Source of the DNA: Azolla caroliniana
Lineage: Eukaryota > Polypodiophyta
Reading direction: 5' to 3'
DNA: 64,000 bases
Assembly (NCBI GenBank): GCA_043228905.1
Contig: JBHGNT010000012.1
Coordinates: forward strand, 4,464,001-4,528,000
In this document: in pieces, positions 1 to 10,430 of the stretch
Layout of the letters: every line of letters begins with the position of its first letter
How positions within the stretch are numbered: position 1 is the first letter of the stretch
Position numbers and translations under genes: made by a program
Notes under the pieces: generated by a model
Told to the model about the DNA's origin: nothing
What the model saw: the letters and a program-made list of their open reading frames with translations, nothing else
The model's database searches: none

Positions 1-978
1 GTCAGTTCCCTGATGTCCGTATTCAAAAAGTGACTCCCTTGGTCACTAATGAGCTCAATAGGGCAGCCAAAACGACACCAGATATGTTCGTAAAGGAATT
101 TCACCGTGATTGCCGCGGTATTTTCACATAGTGGTTTCGCTCCTACCCACTTGGTGCAGTAATCCGTAGCCACCAGGATATACTTATTGCCGGTTCGGGC
201 AGTCGCCGAGGTACGGTCCCACAAAATCTAGTCCCCACTTTTGGAAAGGATCCAACGGTAACACCGGTTGATGTGGCTTTCTTGTGACTTCCGTTGGCAT
301 AAATCACATTGTTTGCAATATTCATACGCATCCTTTTGCGTAGTGGGCCACCAAAGTCCTGCTTGCCAGATTTCTCGAGCCGTAACATCGCCCGTGTAAT
401 GTCCTCTTGCCGTACCATAATGAGCTTCACATAAAACCGTTGCCTTCTCATCCTGACATATTCCGCGCCTCCAAATGCTATCATTGCCTTTGTGATATAG
501 GACGTCTTCGACTAAACAGAAATTACGACTTTGGACGGCCAGTTGTTTTTTCTCGTCTGTGCTTAATTGTGGTGGCGGTAACCTCGTGGTTAGAAAGTAG
601 GTCATTCCATCAACCACCGATCCGGAAAAATCTTTTCAATTCTTGCTTGCTAAAGTTGTTATACGCAAGATGTCCGCGTCCGGAAAGTCGTCGTCATCCT
701 TTTGCGCTATTTCTCCATTATCTAATCTGCTCAAGAGATCTGCCACCGCGTGTTGCGTACCCGGTCGGTGCTGAATTACAAAGTCGAATTCTTGGAGCAA
801 GAGCATCCATCTAGCCAATTTTCCTGTCAGTTGCTGTTTCCCCTCCAGATATAGCAATGCCGTGTGATCCACGTGAAACGTGAATTTTCGCCCTAGCAGA
901 TAATGTCAGAATTTATTGACGCTTCAAGTTCCGTTGTGGAATAGTTACGCTCAGCTGTTGATAGTTTCCGACTGGCGT
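1..978 (-). pseudogene. Gypsy element B: RNase H end and integrase (Tat-like Ty3/gypsy pol, 3' part)
   Basis: This is the downstream half of a Ty3/gypsy polyprotein and continues past the left edge of the window. The RNase H tail (about 636-978) shows the MDHTALLYL block and HRPGTQHAVADLLSRL. The integrase zinc-binding region (about 228-617) shows paired His (HYGTARGHY) and CKQCDLCQ, followed toward position 1 by the start of the DDE core. The parts lie in different frames with stops, so no intact protein is made. The reading ends at 979, exactly where element A was inserted, and resumes at 9086. It closely resembles the pol of element E at 52-54.6 kb. The family assignment is firm; the inactive state is inferred from the frame breaks. 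Confidence 0.85.
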
Positions 979-983
979 AGTAC

Positions 984-1439
984 TATTAGAGACATGTACT
1001 AAAGTAAGCATTAGATAAGGATAGATCTAGGTAGATAAAAAGAAAGGAGAGAGAGAAAGAAGGGTGTCGATCCACCCGACCACCCCCGAGCGAAGGCATC
1101 GAGACGGACACGAGCCTCGATCGGCGTCCCATACCACCACCGTGGCGTCGAGTCGTACCTGGTGTTGGCGCGCTCGCTACAAGAGTTGACCCACCACAAG
1201 ACAAAGTCTCGACGTAGTCAACAAGATAATGAAATGAGGGTAGCTAGGCCTTTATTTATAGCGATACCCAAGGCCCCCAGCCATGTTCACAGTTGGCCTA
1301 ATGGGTTGTCTCAATCCCGAGGATTTAAAAGTTATCCTCCCCTTCTTTACACTCTCGTTTAACCCTCACACTCATCCACGTGTATAGAATACTACGGTAA
1401 ATTCTCACCACGGGATTTTATATGGTCATGCCCGTAACA
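984..1439 (-). repeat. 3' LTR of gypsy A
   Basis: The LTR is 456 bp. On the element strand it starts TGTTACGGGC, directly after a purine tract, and ends TCTAATA. The plus-strand left edge is set by the AGTAC duplication at 979-983. A second copy of positions 1106-1439 occurs at 8747-9080 in the same orientation. Confidence 0.85.
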
Positions 1440-1456
1440 TACTCCCCCTCTTTAAA
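1440..1456 (-). other. Polypurine tract of gypsy A
   Basis: On the minus strand the sequence reads AAAGAGGGGGAGTA directly before the LTR start TGTTACGGGC. This is the expected site and composition for plus-strand DNA priming. Confidence 0.75.
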
Positions 1457-2867
1457 ACATTGCACTCTTGCAATGGAAAGTTAGGGAAGTTAGTTCTGAG
1501 AGTACTCTCGCGTTCCCATGTGGCATCTTTTATTGATTTATACATCCATTTTATTTTAAATTCTCGGATTACTTTAGTACGTAATTTTTTTGTTTAAACA
1601 TCAAGAATTCTTTCTGGTACATGTGGTTTAGAAGATAAATCTTCTGAAGTAACCAGAGTTTCAGTTGTAACTGTATTGTCGCCAGAACCTAGAAGTTCTT
1701 TTACACGACTCACATGAAAGATTGGATGAATTCCAACACCATCGGGAAGAGCGAGATGATAGGTTGATGACACAATGCGTTTGAGGACTGTAAAAGGTCC
1801 ACAAAACCGTGGGGCTAACTTAGCGCACTTACCTGTAGACAATGTCTTAGAATTGTGAGGTACACGTAAAAATACCTTCTGTCCAGGGTTGAATACACGA
1901 GGTTGCCTATGATGATCGGCATAAAAACGGGCTCTATCTTGAGCTGTTTTTATATTATCTCGTGCAATATGCAACATATCTTGCATATCCCGAAGAAAGT
2001 TTTGCGTACTTCGCAACTCATCATGATGTATATTAACATCAATCGGGGCTCGTGGCTGAAATCCATACATCAACATAAAAGGACTATATGCTTGGAGCTG
2101 AAATCCCATCGACGTATGCTTGGAGCTGTTATAAGCAAACTCCAAAATTGGGAGATAACATTCCCATTTTGTTGGTTTTGCACCAACATATGCTCAAAGC
2201 ATGTCCTCAATAATTTGATTTACTCGTTCTGTTTGTCCATCGGATTGAGGATGATCCGTGGAGCTCATGCTCAACGTAGTTTCTAACTTCTTAAAGACTT
2301 GTGTCTAGAAGTCACTAGTAAATTTTGGATCTCGATCACTCACGATATCCATCGGTAACCCATAAAAACGAAATAATTCGTCAACGAATTGGTAAGCCAA
2401 TTCAAGAGTTGTTACCGTGGTTTTAGTAGCAATAAATCTGGCCATTTTAGTTAGTCAATCAACCACAACCTAGATGGCATCATGGCCTTTTTGGGTGCGA
2501 GGAAGGATAACAATAAAATCCATGGATATACTTTCCCACTTATTGCTGGGAATGTCCAAGGGATGTAAAAGTCCTGCAGCTTTAAGTCGCTCGACTTTGT
2601 TAACCTGACGTTGGTAACATTTAGTCACATACCTATGTATGTTAGGGCACATCTTAGGCCAATAAAATTGAGTGGAGATGAGAACGAGTGTACGATGTAT
2701 TCCAGGGTGCCCTACTGAGGGTGCATCATGGCATTAAAAAAGAATCCTCTTTTTGACCTCAGGTAAATCTGGAACACAAACCTTCCCATTACGATAAAGC
2801 TGACCATTAGCAATGTGGAAGTATTCCTTCGAGGATGTGGTGGTGTTGTTCCAGACTCAACTCTTGC
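1457..2867 (-). pseudogene. Gypsy A integrase with C-terminal chromodomain
   Basis: The integrase fragment is spread over several frames. The 2470-2652 reading contains the zinc-binding end and the start of the catalytic core (SMDFIVILPRTQKGHDAI). The 1594-2145 reading contains the end of the core and the C-terminal domain (EFAYNSSKHTSMGF, HPIFHVSRVKELL). Further toward the LTR, at about 1490-1625, the frame gives PERILDV, IREFKIKWM and KDATWERE, the signature of an integrase chromodomain that targets chromatin in chromoviruses. An in-frame stop follows ILDV. Stops and frameshifts make the gene non-functional. The chromodomain places A in the chromovirus branch, separate from B, E and L. Confidence 0.82.
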
Positions 2868-4300
2868 CTAGTATTTTGCGAAATAACTGTCATCAGGATA
2901 CTTTCCTCGAAGGTGATCATAAAGATCTGATGTTATTTCAGTGAAGCTAAGCATGTTAACTTCACGGATGCGACTTAGTGCATCAGCGACAGTGTTCATG
3001 GAACCTTTATGATATCGTATGGAAAAATCGAAGTCCTGGATGAGATCAGCCCATCGTGCCGTACGACTTTTCAAGTCTTGTTGGTCACAAAAATATTTCA
3101 AGGACTCGTGGGCCGTAGTTACCACAAAGCGATTTCCATAAAGATAATGGCGCCATGTTTTGAGCGCATGTATAACCGCAAATAATTCCTTTTCTTGAAC
3201 AGTATACCGACATTGAGCAAAATCAAGTTTCTTACTCTCGAATGCTATTGGTTTACCATCTTGATATAAGACAACACCTATAGCATAATCGCTTGCATCG
3301 GTTTCAACCTCAAAAGGTTTTCAAGGATCGGGTAAAAGAAGTGAAGGAGCCTTACATACCAGGTCCTTGAGTTCCTTAAAGGCGAGGTCTAGTGTAGCAT
3401 TCCACATAATAGGTTTTGTAGACTTATGCGTTTGACCTTTTAGAAGATCACTAAACGATGTCGTCAATTGGGAGTAATTACAAAGAGATTTTCGCAAAAA
3501 CCTGACAAAACCAAGGAATGATCGAACTTCTCGTATATTCCGAAGAGTGGGGCAAAGCTTGATTTTCTCGATGCGAGAAGGATCAATTTCAACTCCTCGT
3601 TCGGTTATGAGATGTCCAAGATAAGTAATTGATTTCTTGAAGAACTCACATTTTGAGATCTTCGAATAAAACTGTTTGTCACGCAATGTTTGTAAAACAA
3701 AGCGGACATGTTTAGCATGTTCTTGTAATGTATGGCTATAAACTAAAATATCATCCAAGAAAATAACGACAAATTTTCCAAGTTGTTCTCAGAAAATGTC
3801 ATTCATTTCTTGTTGAAATGTAGCCGAAGCATTGGTCAAACCAAAAGGCATAACCAAAAACTCATAATGGCCATAGTGCGTATGAAATGCCGTTTTAGGA
3901 ACATCGTCCTCACTTATACGAATTTAATTGGTAGCCAGTACAGAGATCAAGTTTCGCAAAATACCGAGCTCCCTGGAGACGGTCAATTAGATCGTCAACC
4001 CGGGGCAAGGGATACGAATTCTTGATCGTCACTTTATTCAAGCGTTGGTAATTAATACACATACGCCATGTGCCCTCTTTCTTTTTAACCAAGAGAACTG
4101 GTGCACCCCATGGGATTTACTATAACGTATATAAGCCATTTGTAAATTGTCCTTGAGTTTCTTAGATACCTCATCCTCTTCGGATTGACTTAAGCGATAA
4201 GGAGGTATACTTATTGGTGCAACACCAGGTACAATATCTATACGATGGTCTATATTACGTTTAGGAGGTAAGCCCTCTGGTAGTTCACTCGGAAAAACAT
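2868..4300 (-). pseudogene. Gypsy A reverse transcriptase and RNase H
   Basis: RT blocks are readable at 3910-4092 ([23 protein letters not shown]) and 3321-3758 (MDDILVYSHTLQEHAKHVRFVLQ, from the catalytic DDILVYS block onward, then FLGFVRFLR). RNase H follows at 2868-3300 (IRYHKGSMNTVADALSR). The protein would copy element RNA into DNA in virus-like particles. The reading shifts frame several times and contains stops. A second, inverted copy of the region from protease to RT lies at 7518-8745. Confidence 0.85.
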
Positions 4301-5805
4301 CACGAAAATCATTTAAGATTTCATCAAGTTGTTGTTGTTCAAAATATGTTAATTGAACCGAGACATTATCGATATTGTAAATGTGAATGTCCAGATCAAG
4401 TACACAATAAAATAGAGTAGAACAAGACAACTCAGATATTGATGGACACGAGGAAACAATCGAGAGGGATTGTTTTTTTACACATTGAATAAAATGAGTA
4501 CAATTGTTCAGTACAAATGTAATTGAATGATGAACCCAATCAATAGATAAAGAAGAGTTTTTATTATAAAACCAGGGATAACCCAGTATTACATCGGTGG
4601 TACAAAGATTCATTACATGGAAGTCTACTTCCTCTATATAAGTGTCAATAGAAATTCCTAATGAATGAATCGCCCCATTGATGTATTGTACTCTTCCATC
4701 AACCAAGTGCACCGTGTAGGTGTGATCACTTACAGTGGGTTGGATTCCCCATATCTGAACCAAACGATCATTCAAAAAATTGTGTGAGCTTCCCAAATCA
4801 AATAAAAATTGTACGGGAGATCCATTGATATACCCGTTTGCACGTAGTAAATCATTCGGACCCAATACATAGTGAGGGAAAGAACATTGACAATTACTTA
4901 AATGATGTGTATAGACTTGAAGGACATGAGGAATATGACCTTTATGGTCTGCAACTTTAGCTTTGTTGTCGTGCTCTTTCCGTTGGAGCTTTCGACATTG
5001 ATCTTTTGTATGACCCTTCTTTTTGCAGAATACGCAAAAAGGATGTTGTCGCTTACAATCGCGATCCATGAATTTGTTGGGTGTCTTGCGTTTTCCAACG
5101 AATTGCGACTGCCTAGTCCCGGGTGCTTCGTTGGGTTTGTTGTGGTCCTTGTTCGAAGTGCGTTGATAGCGAAGAACTATTTCAACGGCCTCTTCAAAGG
5201 ATTTTGGATCCTTATCGTGCACTATCCAGTGATAGTCTGACTTGGGGATGCCATTGACAAAACAAGCTATTAACCAATTGTCCCCTTCTAGACCTGATTT
5301 TTGGATTTGGGTTCTAGCATGGTGAACATTGTCTTCTAGCGAGGAAAATTTCCGACTAGATAGGTTCATTAAAGCTTGTGCTGCCTCGGTTTGAGAGGGA
5401 GGTTGCAAAAATTGGCCCTTGAAAACGTGACAAAATCTGTCCAAGTATCGGGCAATTTTCCCAAAGTACGGAGCCCACGCCACCAGGCGGCGGCCTTACC
5501 CCCTAGTTCTCGGCCGACATATGCAATCTTTGTACTATCTGGCATGGGATAGACCTCAAAATGAGACTGCCATCGGCCCAGCCACGTCTAGATTGCTTCT
5601 TTGGTTCTTTCCTTTTTGTCTCCCGTAAATGGCTTAACGACAAATGATGGTTCACCCTGTCACTCATCAGGTCTATTAGTCTCACGTTGTAGACTAATGA
5701 CACGTGCTTCAAGAGCACTTTGAGATTGCCGAAGTTCGGTCATCTGTTGAGCGGTGAAACTAAGGTATTGGGTTATTTGCGAAAAATACATCTCAATGGA
5801 CATTT
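4301..5805 (-). pseudogene. Gypsy A gag, zinc knuckle and protease
   Basis: The longest reading (4038-5483, 481 codons) runs from gag through a CCHC zinc knuckle (CVFCKKKGHTKDQC, about 5000-5050) into a retropepsin-like region (FDLGSSHNFLNDRLV, about 4780) and on to the start of RT (PPYRLSQSEEDEV). The protease triad reads DLGS in place of the usual D-S/T-G. The gag N-terminus continues in another frame at 5484-5805, with a likely start near 5804 (MSIEMYFSQ) and the W-L-W-W-R-G pattern of plant gypsy gag. One frameshift near 5483 separates the two parts. Confidence 0.82.
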
Positions 5806-7488
5806 GTCATAGGATTATTTCTGGAAAAGAAATAGGATAAGGTTAAAGAGATAGTCATAACATCATGTCGTGATGTAAACCTATCATGGGCGAGCATTAA
5901 TCGATATCATTATCTCACATCAATACCCCTCTAGATGTATGAGATGAGGTTCAAGATGAGGTTACTATGGTAACACAAAGGTGTTTTAAAAACCATGGGG
6001 GTGACAAATAAATTTCTTTCCCTGATCTCTATATCGATTTTTTCATGGTGGCTCCCCGAGGCTCAACCATGTATGTTCGCGTCATGAATAGTTTATACAC
6101 GAAAAAAATGTTAACAATAAACTATGTTTCTATGCCCACATTGGTGGTTTTGGCTCTTTAAGTCCTATTACGAGGACCCCGAAGTGCACTTAGACCTCAA
6201 GTCTAAACATGTGTTATAGTCATATGTATCAACGATGTTGTATGGTCTTGGTCATATTTGAACTCGAGACATCAAGAACAAATGCATTAAACACTTGAGC
6301 CAACCAAGTAGGTTGCTCTTCTTGAATGTTTAATGTTTCATGCGTATAAGAGATATGCGAGGCATTTGCCCATATATGTTTTTTTAAAAGAAACATATAT
6401 GTCAAGAGTCCTTATTTCGCCCTCATTTACTACAACTATGTTGGTACGTTACCTAACCTCAAGTCTCGTAATAACGATGGCATACGCCAAAGTGCAACCT
6501 AATGGTCAAGCCAAATGAGCCCTCTTTTCGTAGTAGGCCCACGTGGCCCATCACATGGTCACGTCATTACGAATGCCTCTCGTAAGAATGATCCCATGGT
6601 GGCATCGTATCCATGTAATGAGGGAGGGATGTTGGATACGTGTTTCCTAAGAGCGACCTCACATGAAGTGGGTCAAACCCTACGTACTCAACATCATTAT
6701 GGCTATTGGCATTTCTTTACGTAACGAAATATCGAAGTCACAAACAGGGATTTCAACAATAAAAAATTGTTGAAAAAAGGGATGGTGACAACACGATTCT
6801 CACAAAAATGTGAGGACAACCACCAAGAACCTTTCCCCGAAAAGGAAAACATTCGATTTAAAATCACGTAATAACTTATATACACATATGTATATTATCA
6901 CATGTATATGATCAACTACGTATACACGTGACCACATATGCCTATATTAAAGAAATCGTTATATTGAATAGCCAAAAATGACGTAATTGATATACGTAAT
7001 CGAGGCATATACCTCTACGCACACGAGACATCCAAAAATAAGGGTTCAACGTAATACGCAATTGAGGTATTGACCTCGTACGCATACGAGACCAAACACA
7101 TATCATTTACAACAAAATCGAGGTGTTGACCTCATACGCAAACGTAACATTTGTTTGTGAACGTAATACGTAATTGAGGTATTAACCTCGTACGCATACG
7201 ACACTCATCACATATTATTTATATGTCAAACGAGGTATTGACCTCATGCACATATGTAAGCGTTTTAGATAACCAATTAAATACCACTACAACATCATTT
7301 AATTAATGAAAATAATCTACATATTAACCATACACATGATTAGATGGGAGAAGAAAAAATAGACAAAAAATAACAAGAAAGATTACCGAAGTTCTTTGTT
7401 GATCCTTGTCTACATGAAGACCAACCGCACAACGATCGATCGCCATCCATCGAGAAGATAAGACCAATAAAAGAAAGATTAGTACATA
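5806..7488 (-). other. Long non-coding leader of gypsy A
   Basis: About 1.7 kb separates the primer-binding site from gag and has no convincing coding potential on either strand. It is AT-rich and repeatedly contains short palindromic motifs; the part next to the primer site holds a tandem repeat described separately. A leader this long is unusual for a chromovirus and may contain packaging or internal ribosome entry signals, but nothing in the sequence proves this. Confidence 0.55.
6995..7252. repeat. Five-unit degenerate tandem repeat with GAGGT/ACCTC hairpins
   Basis: Five units spaced about 57-60 bp apart share a core of the form GAGGT-ATTG-ACCTC (near 7002, 7064, 7120, 7176 and 7232), usually followed by CGTACGCATACG. 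The core is self-complementary, five bases either side of a four-base loop, so leader RNA could form a row of small hairpins. Units differ by several substitutions, and the first is the most degraded. Confidence 0.7.
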
Positions 7489-7501
7489 GGCTCGGATACG
7501 A
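7489..7501 (-). other. Primer-binding site of gypsy A (Met-type)
   Basis: On the minus strand the sequence TCGTATCCGAGCC matches the initiator-Met tRNA primer sequence TGGTATCAGAGCC with two mismatches and lies next to the LTR end TCTAATA. Confidence 0.6.
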
Positions 7502-7517
7502 AATATTAGAGACATGT

Positions 7518-8745
7518 GAACGATCATTTGGTTCAGATATGGGTAATCCAACCCACCGTAAGTGATCACACCTACACGGTGCACTTGGCTGATGCAAGAG
7601 TACAATACATCAATGGGGCGATTCATTCATTAGGAATTTCTATTGACACTTATATACAGGAAGTAGACTTCCATGTAATGAATCTTTGTACCACCGATGT
7701 AATACTGGGTTATCCCTGGTTTTATAATAAAAACTCTTCTTTATCTATTGATTGGGTTCATCATTCAATTACGTTTGTACTGAACGATTGTACTCATTTT
7801 ATTCAATGTGTAAAAAAACAATCCCTCTCGATTGTTTCCTCATGTCCATCAATATCCGAGTTGTCTTGTTCTACTCTATTTTATTGTGTACTTGATCTGG
7901 ACATTCACATTTACAATATCGATAATGTCTCGGTTCAATTAACATATTTTGAACAACAACAACTTGATGAAATCTTAAATGATTTTCGTGATGTTTTTCC
8001 TAGTGAACTACCAAATGTCTTACCTCCTAAACATAATATAGACCATTGTATAGATATTGTACCTGGTGTTGCACCAATAAGTATACCTCCTTATCGCTTA
8101 AGTCGATCCGAAGAGGATGAGGTATCTAAGCAACTCAAGGACTATTTACGAATGGGTTATATACGTTATAGTAAATCTCCATGGGGTGCACCAATTCTCT
8201 TGGTTAAAAAGAAAGAGGGCACATGGCGGTGTGTATTAATTACCGACGCTTGAATAAAGTGACGGTCATGAATTCGTATCCCTTGCCCCGGGCTGACGAT
8301 CTAATTGACCGTCTCTAGGGAGCTCGGTATTTTATGAAACTTGATCTCCATACTGGCTACCATCAAATTCGTATAAGTGAGGACGATGTTCCTAAAATGG
8401 CATTTCGTACGCGCTATGGCCATTATCAGTTTTTGGTTATGCCTTTTGGTTTGACCAATGCTCCGGCTACATGTCAACAAGAAATGAATGACATTTTTCG
8501 AGAACATCTTAGAAAATTTGTCGTTATTTTCTTGGATGATATTTTAGTTTATAGCCGTACATTACAAGAACATGCGAAACATGTCCGCTTTGTTTTACAA
8601 ACATTGCGTGACAAACAGTTTTATGCAAAGATCTTAAAATGTGAGTTCTTCAAGAAATCAATTACTTATCTTGGACATCTCATAACCGAACGAGGAGTTG
8701 AAATTGATCCTTCTCGCATCGAGAAAATCAAGCTTTGGCCCACTC
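7518..8745 (+). pseudogene. Inverted fragment of gypsy A protease-RT inside its 5' LTR
   Basis: This stretch encodes, on the plus strand, the same protease-to-RT segment found on the minus strand at about 3545-4770. Examples are DVILGYPWFYNKNSSLSIDW and, further on, FVVIFLDDILVYSRTL with the catalytic DD. One frameshift near 8225 separates protease/linker from RT. It replaces about 90-110 bp of the LTR: bases 7504-7517 match the first LTR bases, and the LTR resumes at about 8746. The two copies differ by scattered substitutions, so this is old and not an assembly duplicate of recent origin. A self-insertion or template-switch event during reverse transcription is a plausible cause. Confidence 0.85.
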
Positions 8746-9080
8746 CGGACTCGAGCCTCGATCGGCGTCCCATACCACCGCCGTGGCGTCGAGTCGTACC
8801 TGGTGCTGGCGCGCTCGCTACAAGAGTTGACCCACCACAAGAAAGAGTCTCGACGTAGTCAACAAGATAATGAAATGAGGGTAGCTAGGCCTCTATTTAT
8901 AGCGATACCCAAGGCCCCTAGCCATGTTCACAGTTGGCCTAATGGGTTGTCTCAATCCCGAGGATTTAAAAGTTATCCTCCCCTTCTTTACACTCTTGTT
9001 TAACCCTCACACTTATCCACGTGTATAGAATACTACGGTAAATTCTCACCACGGGATTTTATATGGTCATGCCCGTAACA
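8746..9080 (-). repeat. 5' LTR of gypsy A, interrupted
   Basis: It matches 1105-1439 of the left LTR. Its first 14 bases are separated from the rest and lie at 7504-7517. It ends in GTAACA directly before the AGTAC target duplication at 9081-9085. The comparison shows about eight substitutions over roughly 330 bp, which gives a minimum age signal for the insertion. Confidence 0.82.
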
Positions 9081-9085
9081 AGTAC

Positions 9086-9700
9086 ACTGGTCTATACCAA
9101 TTCGGCTCCGCAAAATCGTCTAAAAAGACCTACATGAAGGCAGGTATATATTCCCCAAAATCTCCGTGATTGTCCACTGAAATGTAGCTGGCGTCGTCTT
9201 TAACCCGAACATCATGATGACCGCGACATAAACTTCCCAGTCCGTGACAAACGCCGTCTTTTCTTGGTCGTCGTTGTGCATGCATACTTGATTGTACCCA
9301 TTGAAGCTGTCTAGAAAGTTGTACATGTCATCCCCTGCGACTGCATCTAGTGCGCTGTCGGTGAATGGTAAAGGGAATGCATCTGTAATAGTTACGACGT
9401 TCAATTTCCGGTAGTCCACGCACACACGTATTTTTCCATTTTTCTTTGGTACGACTACTATCGGGCTTAGCCATGTGGCTTGCTTGACTGGTCGAATGAA
9501 TCCGGCCTTGAGAAGTTTGTCGATTTCCTCTTTTACGCAAGCCGCGTAATTTGGATTCATGCGGTATCGACGCTATTGGACTGGTTTCGCATCGGTCGCT
9601 AAATTGATCTTATGTTGATAGAACTCGTGGGACCAAGCGAACACATCTTTATACTTCGTGAGCAGTGCTATCATCCCCTCTCTCTGATCCGGTAGTAACT
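9086..9700 (-). pseudogene. Gypsy B reverse transcriptase, C-terminally deleted
   Basis: The reading at 9120-9560 gives the RT palm start (YAACVKEEIDKLLKAGFIRP, IVVVPKKNGKIRVCVDYRKL, TDAFPLPFTDSALDAV) up to the FLDDFA catalytic block near 9105. The next recognisable residues are already those of RNase H (NWYRPVY). In intact relatives about 475 bp lie between these blocks (compare 52610-53085 in element E), so the RT thumb and the RNase H start have been deleted. Element A later inserted a few bases downstream. Confidence 0.83.
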
Positions 9701-10430
9701 CTTTGCTGATGGAGAGGAATCAGGGGTCTAACACCGTACCTATGTTCACTTCTTCCAGGGCCGAGGCAACGACTCGTCGTGAAATTTCCATTTCCCTCTC
9801 AAACGCTGCCCGTCCTTTGCTTAATTCTAATATCGACTTTGGTTCTGGTTCATAAGCCTCGTCGTGGAGCACAGTAGGCATGGCGTAATCCGTCGCGGTT
9901 TCTATTACGTTGATTTCGAATAGCGGAATGATTTGGGGCTGCTCATCAAGGTATGCTTCTAAATCTGTATCATCCACCCCATCCAGCATATTTATATCTT
10001 CCGCGTATAATGGTGTTATCCCCTTGGGTTGTGCTGCCATTTCCTTTGTGGGTATGCGAACCTTGGTGCGTCCGTGTTGAAAACTGATGCACTTATGTTG
10101 CTAGCTTTGTTTGATATTCACCAAACAAAAACAAGGTCTGCCAAGCAACATAGGATACGCTCCTGGGGCGTCGAGGGCAAGGACTACCGACGAGATGTCA
10201 AAGCGATGTCCGCCGATGATGGTGCCTAATTTTCGGATTAAACCTAAAGGCCTTATTGAGCATGTATCCGCCATGCGAAGCCAAAACGGGCAAGCTTTCC
10301 ATTCTGAAATTCCCAATTGTTCGCATATCTTCGCGCTAATTACATTGATGCCAGATCCTCCGTCGATTATGCATCCTGTGATTCCTGACCGTGTAATACC
10401 AACTTAATAGTTGGATTATGGTGATCCACC
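9701..10430 (-). pseudogene. Gypsy B protease and protease-RT linker
   Basis: The protease is readable at about 10101-10400. A DGGSG motif (retropepsin D-G-S type) is followed by WKACPFWLRMADTCSIRP, IIGGHRFDISSVVLAL and PMLLGRPCF. The linker at 9720-10040 is acidic (YLDEQPQIIPLFEINVIE) and matches the linker of element E (48000-48300) and of L (38472-38813). The frame changes between the protease and the linker. Retropepsin would cut the gag-pol polyprotein. Confidence 0.8.

Larger units (their letters stand above)
984..9080 (-). mobile_element. Ty3/gypsy chromovirus A, complete insertion with rearranged 5' LTR
   Basis: The element is bounded by a 5-bp target duplication AGTAC (979-983 and 9081-9085) and lies inside the pol of element B. 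Removing it rejoins B in the conserved PVYYASRK block of RNase H. The minus-strand order is 5' LTR, primer site, long leader, gag, protease, RT, RNase H, integrase, chromodomain, purine tract, 3' LTR, which is the usual chromovirus order. The right-hand (5') LTR is interrupted by an inverted fragment of the element's own pol. Over about 330 bp both LTRs can be compared and I counted roughly eight differences. All coding parts carry stops or frameshifts. Confidence 0.88.
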
